A stretch of 64,000 nt of DNA from Sternotherus odoratus. Its lineage: Eukaryota > Chordata > Testudines > Kinosternidae. The stretch is taken from contig JAVMKO010000003.1 in NCBI GenBank assembly GCA_032164245.1, forward strand, positions 8,442,651-8,506,650, given 5' to 3'. Numbering within the stretch: the first letter of the stretch is position 1; each line of letters opens with the position of its first letter. The notes beneath the pieces were generated by a model. The model was not told the DNA's origin. It saw only the letters and a list, made by a program, of their open reading frames with translations, and searched no databases. Below, piece after piece: positions 1 to 11,040 of the stretch. The position numbers were made by a program, and so were the translations under genes.

Positions 1-110
1 TATATACCTCTATCGTATCCCCCCTTAGTCTCCTCTTTTCCAAGCTAAAAAGTCCTAGCCTCTTTAATCTCTCTTCGTATGGGACCCGTTCCATACGATG
101 CTCCGTAGAA
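1..110 (-). repeat. CR1 LINE 3' fragment
   Basis: This edge fragment reads, on the minus strand, like the turtle CR1 region just before the 3' UTR: the end of the reverse transcriptase frame followed by a purine-rich stretch. Plus-strand landmarks are the run 'atccccccttagtctcctc' and 'ccgttccata'. It is cut by the window edge. The family call is from recognition of the repeat, not a search. Confidence 0.75.
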
Positions 111-340
111 AACAGAACCCCCCAGGGAACTGTTGTTTGGGATGGTAATTGTTCTTATTTTGAGTCTCAGGCATGAAAATAAGGGGCTGTCCATCCAGCT
201 GTTAGCCAGTGGAGAGCAGCGTCGGGGTTCATTTTGAACTGTATGGTAAAGTCTATGGAAGTTGGAAGTGCCTTTGCAAGTACAGTGGGGAGGAGTTACT
301 GATCCCCTTAGCTTGTATTGTGCAGGGGTGGAAGCGGGAG

Positions 341-545
341 GGGGCGAATAGCTCAGTGGTTCAACCATTGGCCTGCTAAACCCGGGGTTGTGAGCTCAGC
401 CCTTGAGGGGGCTATTGAAGGATTGGGGCCAAAAATCTGTCAGGAGACAGTACTTGGTCCTGCTAGTATAGGCAGGGGACTGGATGTGATGACCTGTAAC
501 GGGTCCTTCCCATTCTATGAGATAGGTGTATATTTTCATATTTAA
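341..545 (+). repeat. tRNA-derived turtle SINE
   Basis: The start 'gggcgaatagctcagtggtt' carries a Pol III A box. About 45 bases on, 'ggttgtgagctcagccc' is a decayed B box. The tail has the phrase 'ggtcctgctagtataggcag' and ends in 'ttcccattctatgagatag'. A better-kept copy lies at 24479-24663. It is a dead retroposon, not a tRNA gene. Confidence 0.85.
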
Positions 546-2870
546 CCTGGCCAGCAGCATGGAATGAATATTTTGGCTTAATGTAGCCCGAGTGAACAGC
601 CTCTGCCTCTCCCTGTCCCTCTCCAGGCTCCCTTTGCTTCTGGCAATACTTCCCCTGGCAACTCCTATACTGTCCTCAGTCACTGCCACAATCTTCTTTG
701 AGAGCTCCATTCCTTTCTCCCTCTGGGCCCGCACATTGTACCTTTATCTCTCATCCATTTTGGGCTTTTCAGATTTCTTAATGATTTATGCAAGCGTCTC
801 ATCCTGAGGCTTCCTTATTTTCCCCTCAGCATGGTCAGACACTCTGCTGTTGATAGAGGCCTTGTCTTTGAAAAGTCTGACCACCGCAGGGGTTGTAGCT
901 GTGGAGTATGATAAAAAAAAAACAGGGTTTTTTTTTGTTATCTAGACAGAACGTGATAGCATTTCCTCAATGTTGTATTTGTGCCTTTACCTCCCTGAGA
1001 ATCTTCCCAGTCTTGGGGGAACCTCAGAGCTGGTTAGCGATGTGAGTGTGTGGGAAAGAGAGTGGGTTCATTGGGATATAGGTGTGTGCAATATATGCTA
1101 TGTTGCTTTCTTGCTGAGCTTCAGAGGGCTGGGGGAAGCAAATTATGTTCCTGGTCTTATCTAGCTTTGCAGTTTTGTGGTGTGTTTCAGGCAGTTCTAT
1201 GCTGCCAAAGGTGTTCCGGTGGGCATGAGTGTGCTGGCTGGCTAATAATCTCCTCTCCATCTCTTTTAGGCTGTCCAGACTCTCCAGGATGTTCCACTGA
1301 GGCGGGTAAGTAGGAGGCAGAGAATGGCCTTATTCAAAAAGTCAAAGGCAGGGCAGACTAATGAGATGGTTTGTGAGGTTATTCACCACGATGGTCCCCC
1401 CCAGAAGTGCTGCATGAGTGGAAGGAACTTGCAGGTTATACTCGGGGAAAAGACTCCCAGCCAGCCCGTATAATGTGAGTACCAAAACTGAGCTATTTCC
1501 CAGTCTTCAGTTCTGCTTTATCTCTCCTGCAGACAGAGAGACAATGAGGAGAAAAATCAAAAGGGTCCTGCCTTGATTGTATGGCAGGATGTGTATCACA
1601 GGGCATTTATACCTCAGTAAGCGCTTTTTGTTCCCGTGCTGGGCAATATGCCTTTATACCTCTTGTAAACGATGAATACCAGCCAAATTTCTATTCCACT
1701 GTCTCAGTGAGCCGTTGAGTTTTAGGAATACATGTTTTCATTATTTGAATCTGCCATGACAATCTGGAATCCCCACCCCCATGTAGACACTCTTACTCCC
1801 TAATAAAAGTGCCATTTCCGACCTGTCCCTTTCATCCACCACTCATTGCATCCTATTTTAATTGTCTGCTGTGGTGGAGGGAGGCAGCTGAGACAGTGAC
1901 CTCTTCTGCCACTTTTTTCAGAGACAGGATGAGGACACTGGTTGCTTCCCTGCCCACTGGGGACACAAGCAACAGGCACGTCAGCCTGGCTGGCCATCTC
2001 AGTCCTCTTCTTTCCCCACAGATGTTCCAGCCTCGTTCCTTCCAGCTGCAAACTGGAACTCAAGCATCATTCTGCCCATAATTGGCATCCGACTGTCTCA
2101 CTGGTGACCATGCCTGGGTTCGGGAGGATCGGGCAAACGTGGGTGTCACAGTTCAGGATGTGCACACTGCCCCAGATTTTTTTTTTTAAAAAAAAAACCA
2201 CTGTCTGCACAAACAATAAGAAACGCCTCCTCTTCCCCTTCTGCTGCCAAACAAACCTCACATTGGCCCCTTTCAGAACCAGCTGGAAGTTGGAGTGAAA
2301 CTTGATCAACGTTTGAGGAAGATTCACCCACCCTCCTAATGCTCTAATGCCCTGAAGATATTTAACTCAGGTTATTGCAGGTTCATTAAAAAAGAGGGGG
2401 GAAACACTAGGCCAGTGCTCCTTTCTGCCGCTTTACAAGGTATGAAGACATCCGAAGACTTTTTTGTTTGTTTTTTAAAGTGATTTTTTTGTGCTTGTGA
2501 TTTACCTCAGAAATACCAGGAAAGTCAAGGCTGGTCTTCCCTCTTTTGCTGGAGGCCTCTTTGGAGACCCCAAAGAAATGTCTGCCAGGGTCTTCAGCCC
2601 TCAACTGAAAGAATCTGTTTGTGCAATCTTTAACAAAGAAATATTTTCTCCCAACAACTTTAAATCATTTGAAGGAAAATAGTTGTTAATAATAACAACA
2701 ATAAACAAAGAATTTTAAAGACTTCCTTGGTACCTGTTGTGTCCTAACCTTACAAGTTTTCTATCTCTGTACATGTATCTATCTATCTGGTCCCACAGCA
2801 TAAGCCTGGCTGTCTACCTGAAGATTATAGAAAGGGTAAAAACTCACTGAACCATAACACAAAACAAAGT
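546..2870. other. Region without a recognised gene
   Basis: No defensin homology and no recognised protein. Short open frames exist on both strands but none has a convincing protein signature. Two exon-like intervals (about 1271-1304 and 1320-1473) have plausible splice borders and are discussed as a weak finding. Homopolymer runs lie near 910-935 and 2177-2197. The rest looks like ordinary intergenic or intronic DNA. Confidence 0.5.
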
Positions 2871-2871
2871 A

Positions 2872-3182
2872 TTTGGTCTGAATGAGCTCTTTCCTGTCAT
2901 CTACTGATGAACTGGAAGGAGAGACCTCCTGAGCAGACCTTATTTGCATAAACACACCTATTTTGCCATATTGATCAAATTTGGCTAATTTGGATTCAAA
3001 TTCACTTACATCTTGATTACAGGGGTCATGAAATCACAGTGATTCCTCCTCACCTTTGAATGTATGAAATGTTGTTATTCCTATCATATGGCTAAAAGGG
3101 AGCAGAAGTGTATTTAATATGCTCTAATTAAAGAGTCACCATAACTGGTAGCCCACTCTCTAAGTGTGGGATAGTGAGCCAA
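2872..3182 (+). other. Conserved defensin-locus module, copy 1 (ATTTGCAT core)
   Basis: This stretch starts 'ggtctgaatgagctct', contains 'tatttgcataaacacaccta' at 2941-2960 and ends near 'agtgtgggatagtgagcc'. Clear relatives lie at 24952-25270 (plus) and, inverted, at 40810-41120 and 55432-55750, the last two about 1 kb (ignoring a Helitron) upstream of genes D and E. The core contains the octamer ATTTGCAT. No defensin exon remains beside this copy. It may be a regulatory segment duplicated with the genes or an old unrecognised repeat. Confidence 0.55.
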
Positions 3183-3198
3183 CTGTAAGCAGGAGAGA

Positions 3199-3216
3199 GG
3201 GGGGGGGGGGGGGGGG
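3199..3216 (+). repeat. Poly-G run (18 G)
   Basis: An uninterrupted run of 18 G residues preceded by 'aggagaga'. A comparable C run lies at 39902-39915. Such runs are prone to slippage and sequencing error, so the exact length is unreliable. Confidence 0.9.
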
Positions 3217-3219
3217 AGA

Positions 3220-4740
3220 TGATGTGATGGTGTTTTTGGCTGATAGTGAGGATTCTCTTTAGGTGTTTTGGAAGCCTCTTTTCCCCTTCTGTGTTTAAAG
3301 GCAAAATTAAATACCCTTAGGTAAGAGCTTTTGTTAAACCTCCAGTGTTCCGGGTCTACAGCTCTGTGGCAGTGGGCCTGCTAAAGCCCTGATTAGAGCT
3401 GGGTTTTTCTTGACTCTGCATTCTGACTCCATGCTATCACAGCAGTTCTCAGAACCCAGGCTAAAACTAGGATTCTTGGAGCTGCTAGGCTCCCAGCTTT
3501 GCCAGTGGCCCCCAAAACAGCCCTTGAAGACCTGACTACAGGAGGGGCTGTCAGAGATATCTCGGCTCCTTGCTCTCCAAGAAGCACCAAAGCATCCTTG
3601 GAAGGCCCAGGAGAGTGGGAGCTCTCATATCTGGCTAGGCTATTCACTTGATAAAATTTCACTGAGACATTTGGACAAATTTGGTTATGTCGCATGAACC
3701 CAAATTCCAATGACACAAAATGTCTTGCAAACCCAAAATCTTGGGTTTTGGCCAGCTCTAGGGCAGAGTCCTCTCCCACAGATACAGATGTGGGAAACAG
3801 CCAGTGGCAGAGGGAGCGCAGTGAGTGAGTGACTGGGAAGCATGGATGAGAAGAGGCACCAAATTGAACCCAACATACAGCGCGTGATATCAAGCTAAAA
3901 GATCTGGTCACACATCTCCCGCTTCCCTCGCCTACTGTTTTGGAGTCAGCTACTTACATGGGCACTGCTGATCAAATCAATATTATACTATCTAACAGTG
4001 ATTAATTAAATTATACTCAACTAAATATATTGGGCACCCATTAGTACCTTCCTTCGAGGATGACCCAATGTCTTCCCACAATCTGCTTTTCTAATTAAGC
4101 CACATGCTGCAGCATACAATTAACTTTAACCCTTGAATTTACCAAATTTAAATGTTCAACAGAGCAGACAAATAACCCATCGAAAATCAGCAAACCTTCT
4201 GAGGCTCATAACCCCCTCCCTGCATCCTGCCCTGTAAGAGAGCTAATGCCCTTCTGCAGAAAATACAGTTTGTTGCTTAACAGCCAACACACAGCCCTGA
4301 GTTTGCAATGCAATATAGCAGCCGAAACAACCAATGTATGACATAGCATATCATCAGAATTTCCAAACAGCTTGTGTTATTTGCCTGCTTCTGCAACACA
4401 ACAGGGCATGGGGGGGGAAGATGTCTACATTTGTACATGCACAGTTCCACCCAGATCTCCAGGCCAAGTACAGTTACTGAAAATTACCCTTTAATGATAC
4501 CAAGTGATGGGGGACTCATGCAAAACAAAGTATCCTCAAGTATCAAATAAGATTAATAATATTTCATGTGAGGTTGCTGATCTTTGGTCTATAAACACCC
4601 AGGTGAGGAAATAACATGCAACAGGGAGATTTTTAGGGAATTTTATTTTAGTTTAAATTACAAAAAATACCAAGATAGATTTTTAAAGGAGATAAATAAT
4701 AGAAACAGCCCCCTTACTCCCACCAACACACACTTCAGCA
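3220..4740. other. Gene A 3' flank, no gene recognised
   Basis: AT-rich sequence beyond the 3' end of gene A. The 172-codon minus-strand frame at 3393-3911 has no recognisable domain and no cysteine pattern. Nothing else is supported here. Confidence 0.5.
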
Positions 4741-4763
4741 ATATTATCTGAAACCAACTTGCT

Positions 4764-4769
4764 TTTATT
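4764..4769 (-). terminator. Gene A polyadenylation signal
   Basis: The minus strand reads AATAAA within 'TTTTAATAAAAGCAAG', about 180 bases after the stop codon. The same sequence serves genes C (34741) and D (49011). The expected transcript end is near 4745. Confidence 0.85.
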
Positions 4770-4946
4770 AAAAGGAAAGTAAAATCTTATATGGGTGGTA
4801 CAAAGGATCCCTTCTGGTATTTCTCCAACTCACAAGATTTTTTACTGCCCAAATAAACAGCACTTCAACGTTCCATTGAAGTAGGATTCAATGATTTTAG
4901 AAGCAAGTGGCTGTCTTCCAGATTCCCAGAGAGTCTGCCTAGACAA

Positions 4947-7900
4947 TCAGTCAACAAATCGCCTGTACAAAGAAAGGAGAATCAGATTTTTTGATGATTT
5001 CTCATGGAACAGGAATACTATGATGTTTGATTTCAAATGAAAAAGACTTTAGTTCGTCTTTAAGGTGCCACAGGACTCTTTGTCACTTCTGCTATTCCAG
5101 ACTAACACGGCTACCTCTCTGATTCTAGGTTTCTTTAGCAAGACCTAATATGCTAAAATCCCTGTTCACTGGCATTAACAATATTCCTAATTTTTTATTG
5201 ATTGAGCTGTCTTTTCTATTATTTTGCAGGGGATTGATTTCAAGTTCACTGACCTCTAGTTTCCTGAGTCATCTTGCCTGTCCTTTGTGCTTATTGGCAT
5301 AACATTATCATTCTTCCCATCTTCTAGAATTTCCCCAACATTCCAAAATGTATCAAAAGTGATCAGTGGAACAAAGATCTCCTCAGCTAACTCTTTGAGG
5401 ATTCGGTGACAGAAGTTATCTAGGTCTGCTGATTTAAAAATATTTATCCCTAGTCGATGCTAACAGCCTCCTTAATTAGTAATGACTAGACAGAAGTCAC
5501 CAGCCTTATGTAATATCAGTACATCAACCTGCTGCTTTCCAAATGCAGAACAGAAATATTTACTGAACACTTCTGCTTTTTTCTGCCTCATTATGAACAT
5601 TTTTTTCAACATCTAGGAATAGGTCTATACCACTATAAGCATTTCTTTTCTTCCCAGTATTTTAAAACAATGCTGTCAGTTGAGTATTCTTCCCATTTCA
5701 TATTGTTGCACTTCATTATTTCCCATTTAGATGGATTGCTATTACCTCTGTATCCAATTTGTTATATATTCTATATCTAACAGTTGTCTTCACCTCTCCT
5801 GCATACTGATACACAGTAGACACAGCCCCCAAACTCCGTCCTCCAGACTTTTTGTTTTTCCTGCTTGGTTTCTATATTCTAAAATATTAAAGCAATGTAG
5901 ACAATGTTATATTTAGGCCCCAACACCTGCCTATATATGAAGCTATGGCAGAATATGGATCTTCTAAAAAGGGCTTGAGGAGGGGGGAATTCTCCCAAAG
6001 CATGAGCAGCACATGGCTGCTATATTAGGACTATTCTGTCCCTGTTGCAAGCACTGGAGCTGGGGCAGGTGCCAGAGGCTCTCACATCTACAGAGGCGAC
6101 CCCAGTAGCACTGAGCACTGCAGAAAATCTGGCTTGCTCCTGGCTGTGGAGTAGACCATGTGCAGCCTGGGTAAGGCTGTTGTATATAGGAGAAGCCATT
6201 GGGGGTGGCTGGGACCACTCCAGTCCCCAGCTGGCTTTGAATGTGAGTAGCACAAAAGTGGCTTAAAGCCTCCTTTGAGCCACGTGTGCTGAGCCTTTGA
6301 GAGCATTAAACAGCCCAGATGTAGGAAGGAGAGGAACAGGCATTTCTGTTCACACCGCAAGGTCTGCCTGGTGCAATGCTGAACTTACCTTTCACAGCAG
6401 AAACTACGTCTGCCGCACATTCCCAAGATTTTAGCATTGAAGAGACAGCTCTTATAGTAACAATCACCCCCATGGAGTCTGCATTGCAGGTAGGGATTCT
6501 TAGCCTGCGAGAATTCTGCACACAGAAAAAAAGTCAGTCACTGTTCTGCAGGGCCGGGAAAATAAACACTGTGAGCCACAGAAGACAGGCATTTCCTAAG
6601 CACTCATACCTGACCGTGTCAGCCCAAAAGTTCAAATCCAAACATTTCTCACAGCGTCAGTGCTATTGAAATGGGTGGAGTTCTGTGACTAAGAAGTGAA
6701 TGGAGCAAGCCAATTAAACAGGAGGGGTGGCTCTTGGGGCGCAGAGTTGAGAACTGTAGCTGTCAGCATGGTGTCCTTTGCTGCCCTCTGCCTTTAAGTG
6801 ATGGAAAGCAAGCAGCTGCTAAGATTGCCAAATTCCCTAAGTGGCTGCTGCTGTGGGTTTGGTTCCCTCTGTCTCCAGCAGTGATGTGCCAGGCAGTATC
6901 AAAACTGCAGTTTGCTGAAGTAGGATAGCACTGGGGTGGATAATGACAAAATTTTGATAGAGAAAAGCTTGAAAAAGTCCCTTCCTGTTTCAAAGCACGC
7001 CTGTCTGTGAGACTCGCTGCAGATTTATTTATTTTTTCTGAAAACTGACTTGGAAATAATGACTTCATGACCCTTGGCGGGTTTTGGTTACACTTGAAGG
7101 GCCTGTTATTTTGAAAATCCAGCCCCTATGTGCACACCCAAAGCTTGTAGACTCTTTAGGTTAGAACATATTTTAACTGAAGGTTATTGTGCAATCTAAA
7201 CAGATCCATTGTTATGTCTGCAAACACTGTTCCACGCACCTGCAGATAATGTAATTTCTTAGAAAGCAGCCAAGTACATAATAGTGACAGATCCTTAGAG
7301 AGAGTGAGGCTAAGACACTGAGCCACAGCGGCTGCTTTAGGGATCTGTGTTCTATTCCCAGCTGTGTAACCTCCCAGTTGAACATGAGGCCTGACTTTAT
7401 AATCCAGGTTGTGAAGGTCACAGAATTCTGAACACTAGACAGCTGCAGAAGTTACATTTTAACTCCCAACTCCCTGTACTTTGTCTTTCCCCAATGGGTG
7501 TATTGAACAAAAGTTGGCCACACCTCAATTTCTTTATATACCATTCTGACGTTCAGTTCTGTCATTGCCTGTCAGAGGAAGTGTATGTGCTGTGCAGAGA
7601 GAATGGAGGGTGGTTTAAGAAGCAAGCCTCAGAAAGATCTGAGGAAAACACTATGGCAATATTTTTTTCACTGGTCATAATTCAGTCAAATCTTTATGTA
7701 CTTTCTTGGGGGCAGCAAAGACACATCCCTGTCATCCAGACAGTTCCACTGTCAAATTTCACATGTTGTCTGCAAGTTTCAGAGGTGCTAGAGCTCCTAA
7801 GCTAAATGTCAGAAACACATTTCTAATAGCCAGTATTAGACAATCTTAGCATAGATGCCCCTCTATCCCTCTGTATCATCCCTCATTTTCATTTACCTCT

Positions 7901-7961
7901 TACCTGGTGCACCCTGGAGCACTAGAAGGAAAACAGCCAACAGCAGACAAAGGATCTTCAT
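4947..7961 (-). CDS. Beta-defensin gene A (complete, 4 exons)
   Basis: Host-defence peptide, predicted secreted and membrane-active. Coding exons are 7961-7904 (exon 2 begins at 7991 after 'ctctccag'), 6515-6389 and 4962-4947. Exon 1 is non-coding (about 11000-10920). Splice sites are all GT/AG, with phases 1 and 2 as in the other four genes. The 66-residue precursor starts MKILCLLLAVFLLVLQGAP, a hydrophobic signal peptide, followed by a short EFSQAK pro-segment. The mature part has six cysteines at residues 31, 38, 43, 53, 59 and 60 (C-x6-C-x4-C-x9-C-x5-CC), which fits beta-defensin pairing 1-5, 2-4, 3-6. It has the usual glycine pair before Cys2 and ends RRFVD. Charge of the mature part is about +5. 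The ATG is the first in exon 2 and is aligned in all paralogues. Intron 1 carries a GC-rich foldback very close to the exon 2 acceptor; intron 3 holds CR1 debris. The orthologue name is not determined. Confidence 0.93.
5033..5125. repeat. Turtle interspersed repeat fragment
   Basis: Contains 'ggtgccacaggactctttgt' and 'cagactaacacggctacc', phrases that mark a very common turtle retroposon. Related pieces occur at 13030-13140, 16169-16648 and 32366-32475. It lies just inside gene A intron 3. Confidence 0.7.
5190..5700 (-). repeat. Decayed CR1 ORF2 fragment in gene A intron 3
   Basis: Read on the minus strand with frameshifts and stops, this resembles the CR1 reverse transcriptase region around 'ELAEEI..PL' and a later 'GN.R.VNL' block. 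The equivalent place in genes C and E (about 32000-32360, 61740-62240) has the same relic in sense orientation, so it was in the ancestral intron 3 before the genes duplicated. Confidence 0.65.
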
Positions 7962-8067
7962 GGCTGAAGGTCAGCCGGGAACTCAGCATAACTGGAGAGA
8001 AGAAACAGAAAGAGAAGGAGGAGGCAGAAAGTCCCTATAATTATAGGACACTGGGGCTATACTGAGT

Positions 8068-8618
8068 TGTAAAAACAGAGGCAGATAAAAATGTATTTGG
8101 GCCCTGGGCACTAAGAACATTTTGGGGCCTCCACAGACACTCCCTTCACCACACGGCCCTGCCTCCTGCTCCTCCACTTCCCCCCAAGGTCCTGCCACCT
8201 GGCAAGGCTGGAAGCCAGAGCTGATCCATGGTCAGAACTACCCAGGGAGCCTGAGTCACTGTGGGGAGCCCCAGACCCTCCACCTGCCCTCGGTGGCACA
8301 TTCTGGGGGGGGCTGGGACATGGGCCAAGGGCTGCTCTTGGGAATTCTGGCCCCCTGCCCAGGGCAGGTGGAGAGTCTGGGGCTCCACAGAGGCGCCCAG
8401 GCTCCTTGCGTGCCTCTTGGCATGGCCTAACTCCAGCTTCCAGCCTGGCCAGGGTTTGGGATCCTCAGGGAAGAGGAGGAGCAGGAGATCGGGCCACAGT
8501 TCCAATAGACACCCCCCATACACTTCTATATGGGTTATGGTGCTCCTATGGGGGCCCCCAAATTGGGCAGGGCCCCTGGGCATGAGACCCATTGACCTGT
8601 GCATTAATCCACCACTAT
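8068..8618. mobile_element. GC-rich foldback insertion in gene A intron 1
   Basis: Gene B has no counterpart: sequence around 19540-19560 runs directly from 'gagttctagaaatatt' where gene A has about 550 extra bases. The insert is much more GC-rich than its surroundings and folds back on itself. For example, about 8240-8290 pairs with about 8360-8410 (both arms include 'gagccccaga.tctccacc' in opposite orientation). Open frames across it, up to 163 codons, are by-products. It ends within 80-100 bases of the exon 2 acceptor. Family unknown. Confidence 0.65.
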
Positions 8619-9042
8619 GTAGAAATATTATTTCCATCCAAATGGCATTTATCGTATGTGTTCTGTATTTTCTTAATAATAATGATTTTATCTATTCAGC
8701 CGAACATCTCCTAGGAGTGTTTCAGAGAAATATGATTGTGTGATGCAAAATATATTTTAAAAACACATTTCCTGTAACTAATTTTAATGGAGTGTCTTAA
8801 ATTAGGTTTCTCATGCTAATCCCTTTTTCCTCAGCCAAAATATTGGAGAACTATTGCACAATTATATATTTTATTAGCCAAGATAGGATTGAAAACAATT
8901 AAGAAATTACAGAAAGGAAAAGAAAGGTGGTTGGATATTCATGTTTATGAAATATATCATAATGAAAACTAAAAAGTAACAAATCACATGAATTAATTCA
9001 AGGCCTTGTCACAATTGTGTTACATATGCAGACTTTACCCTA

Positions 9043-9174
9043 CCCTGTTTCCCCGAAAGTAAGATATCCCCCGAAAATAAGACGTACTTCCAGTTTTGCC
9101 TCTCGCTGTAATATAATGTAATTTTGGGAGCGAAAATTAATATAAGACACTGTCTTATTTTTGGGAAAACACGG
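9043..9174. mobile_element. Short palindromic DNA transposon
   Basis: The left end is 'ccctgtttccccgaaa' and the right end is its inverted match 'ttgggaaaacacgg', each flanked by TA. The interior repeats 'ataagac' in both orientations. The TA flanks suggest a Tc1/mariner-type element. The motif family is widespread in vertebrate genomes. Confidence 0.75.
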
Positions 9175-9770
9175 TAGTTCTTTATTGTGTTGGGCAACTG
9201 ACTTTGGTATCAACGGGAACTATGAATCCTTTAGTGCAGATTCTTATCCATTTCTAATCAAAAGTGTTCCCCAGTGGAATTAAGAGAGTACCTCTGATAG
9301 TTTTAACAAATACAGATAGTTCTAACGTTATTATTTAGAAAATCAGACAAGTTACTTAAATACTAAGAATTAAATTGCAATTAGTTTTCACACTTTGTGT
9401 AGCTAATGATTCAAACTATTTGAATTTCTCTGGAATTTTACCAGTAGCCTTTGCTCTTAGGCCACTTGAACTAAATATTCAAGGTTAGGTCAATATTCAG
9501 AAACTGGGAACAATTTTTAGCTTACCAGCCAATTCAAAGCTTCTTCCACCTTTTGGGAAAGAAGCTGTGAATTCCCCACAATGACAAATTCTGTAGGATT
9601 TTTGGCTACACTCAGGGTGTCTCCCAGCTATCTAATAAGAAGGAAACATTTCCTTTTACATATATTTCCCAACTTCAGCACTTAGAATCGCATACCGAGC
9701 TACCCAAATTTCTAGACAGCAAAGATTCAGTTTGTTAGTGAAATACGAGTATACATCACACATTCTGTTA

Positions 9771-10622
9771 CAGCACATTCCTGTTTATCTGGCTGGCCTG
9801 GGCAACATCCAAACTTTCAGATAACTGGGCATTTGGACAAACAGAAGAAGTGCTTGAAAATTTAATGCTAGAAGCCAGAGAGAGTGGGAGGAGGGGATGG
9901 GACTGAGCTATGCTTCACTCCTACATGCTAAGGTGATGGTGGTTTCCAAGGTGCTGAACGGACCAAGCCCAAAGGGAGGCAGAGAGGAGGGTGGAGGAGG
10001 AAAAGGGGGAAGACAGGACAGATGAGAGAGGAAAGGAGGGCAGAGGGGCTGCAGGAGAAAGAACCCTCCTATGTGCTGCTTAAGCATTTCCCAGCCCTGA
10101 CAGATCCGAGGGACTGAGCCAGCCCTCACTATCTGTACTAGTGCCTGTGGCACCTAGAGCTGTCAGTGTCGGGATGCCCTCAAGAAGCACCGAGGTGGCT
10201 GTGGTCCCAAATGGCTAATCAACCTCATCCTGCATCTCTCCTCCATTTTTCTCTCCTCTCTCCTCCTCTCTGCCTCCTTCCTTCCCTTCCCTCCTGCCCA
10301 GTTCTCTTTCCCTTTACTTCTCTTCTGTCTGAGCCTGTCATTCTCTCCCTCAGTCCCTTCTCCTTTCAGTCTTCGCCTTGATCTCTTCTATTTTCTTTTT
10401 GCCTCTTCTCTCTCCCTCACCTCTCTTCTTCTCTCTCCCCCTACTTTCTCCCCTTTTTCTCACTGCCATGATTCCTAACTCCAGAAATCCTCCCAAATTG
10501 CAGTGCCCAGAGCCCTAAGGTTAGTTAATCAGTGGGTGATTAGATAACACACTTCTATAGGGGGGACATCAGATAACTAGGATTTCTGGATAGAGGGGAT
10601 TTAGATAACTGGAATTCTCCTG
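9771..10622. mobile_element. Tigger/pogo-like non-autonomous element, gene A intron 1
   Basis: Flanked by TA on both sides. The inverted ends are CAGCACATTCCTGTTTATCT and, on the opposite strand, CAGGAGAATTCCAGTTATCT. The interior has purine-rich then pyrimidine-rich tracts and no transposase frame. Copies sit at the same intron-1 position in genes B, C, D and E, so this is one ancestral insertion. In D and E only about 305 bases remain. Confidence 0.8.
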
Positions 10623-10919
10623 TAGATGTTTTAACACAAGTAGCTTTACAAAAAAACAAGTTTTCATTGGGATGAACAAAATGCATCTAATTGTGCCACT
10701 TATCCATTAAAACTGGCATGAAGGTGCGTTCTCCAGTTCTTTGTCACATTGGCCCTGAGTAGTCTCCTGAGCTCGCTAGCAAGTTCATTCAGGTAGTTCA
10801 CTCACACAAGGGGCTATGACAGCTGTGTTCTTCTCTTTCTGGATCTCACAGCTGTCTCCCTGGATAGAACATTAAAAAAGTGTTAATAGGGTGAGTACAA
10901 GGGATGCAACATTAGTTAC

Positions 10920-11032
10920 CAGACTGGGGGTGCTCTCTGTAGCCAGGTGATGGCAGTCCCACTGGCCGTCTCTCTCTCATCCAGATATATGAGCGTCACA
11001 TGGATGCTTTGACCCAAAGTGCCAGTTTTATA
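10920..11032 (-). promoter_or_regulatory. Gene A promoter and non-coding exon 1
   Basis: The minus strand has TATAAA at 11032-11027, giving an expected start near 11000. The leader runs to 10920 and ends CAGTCTG before donor GTAACT. The same TATA-leader-donor order is conserved in genes B to E. Upstream to about 11440 the sequence stays similar among the five genes, marking the proximal promoter. Confidence 0.8.
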
Positions 11033-11040
11033 CAAATTCT

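Noticed and set aside
341..430. tRNA gene
   Set aside because: A and B boxes are present but the acceptor stem cannot be closed and a SINE body follows; it is a SINE.
8146..8743. Open frames of 160-163 codons on both strands
   Set aside because: Both come from a foldback insert with inverted arms, which gives long frames on both strands by composition.
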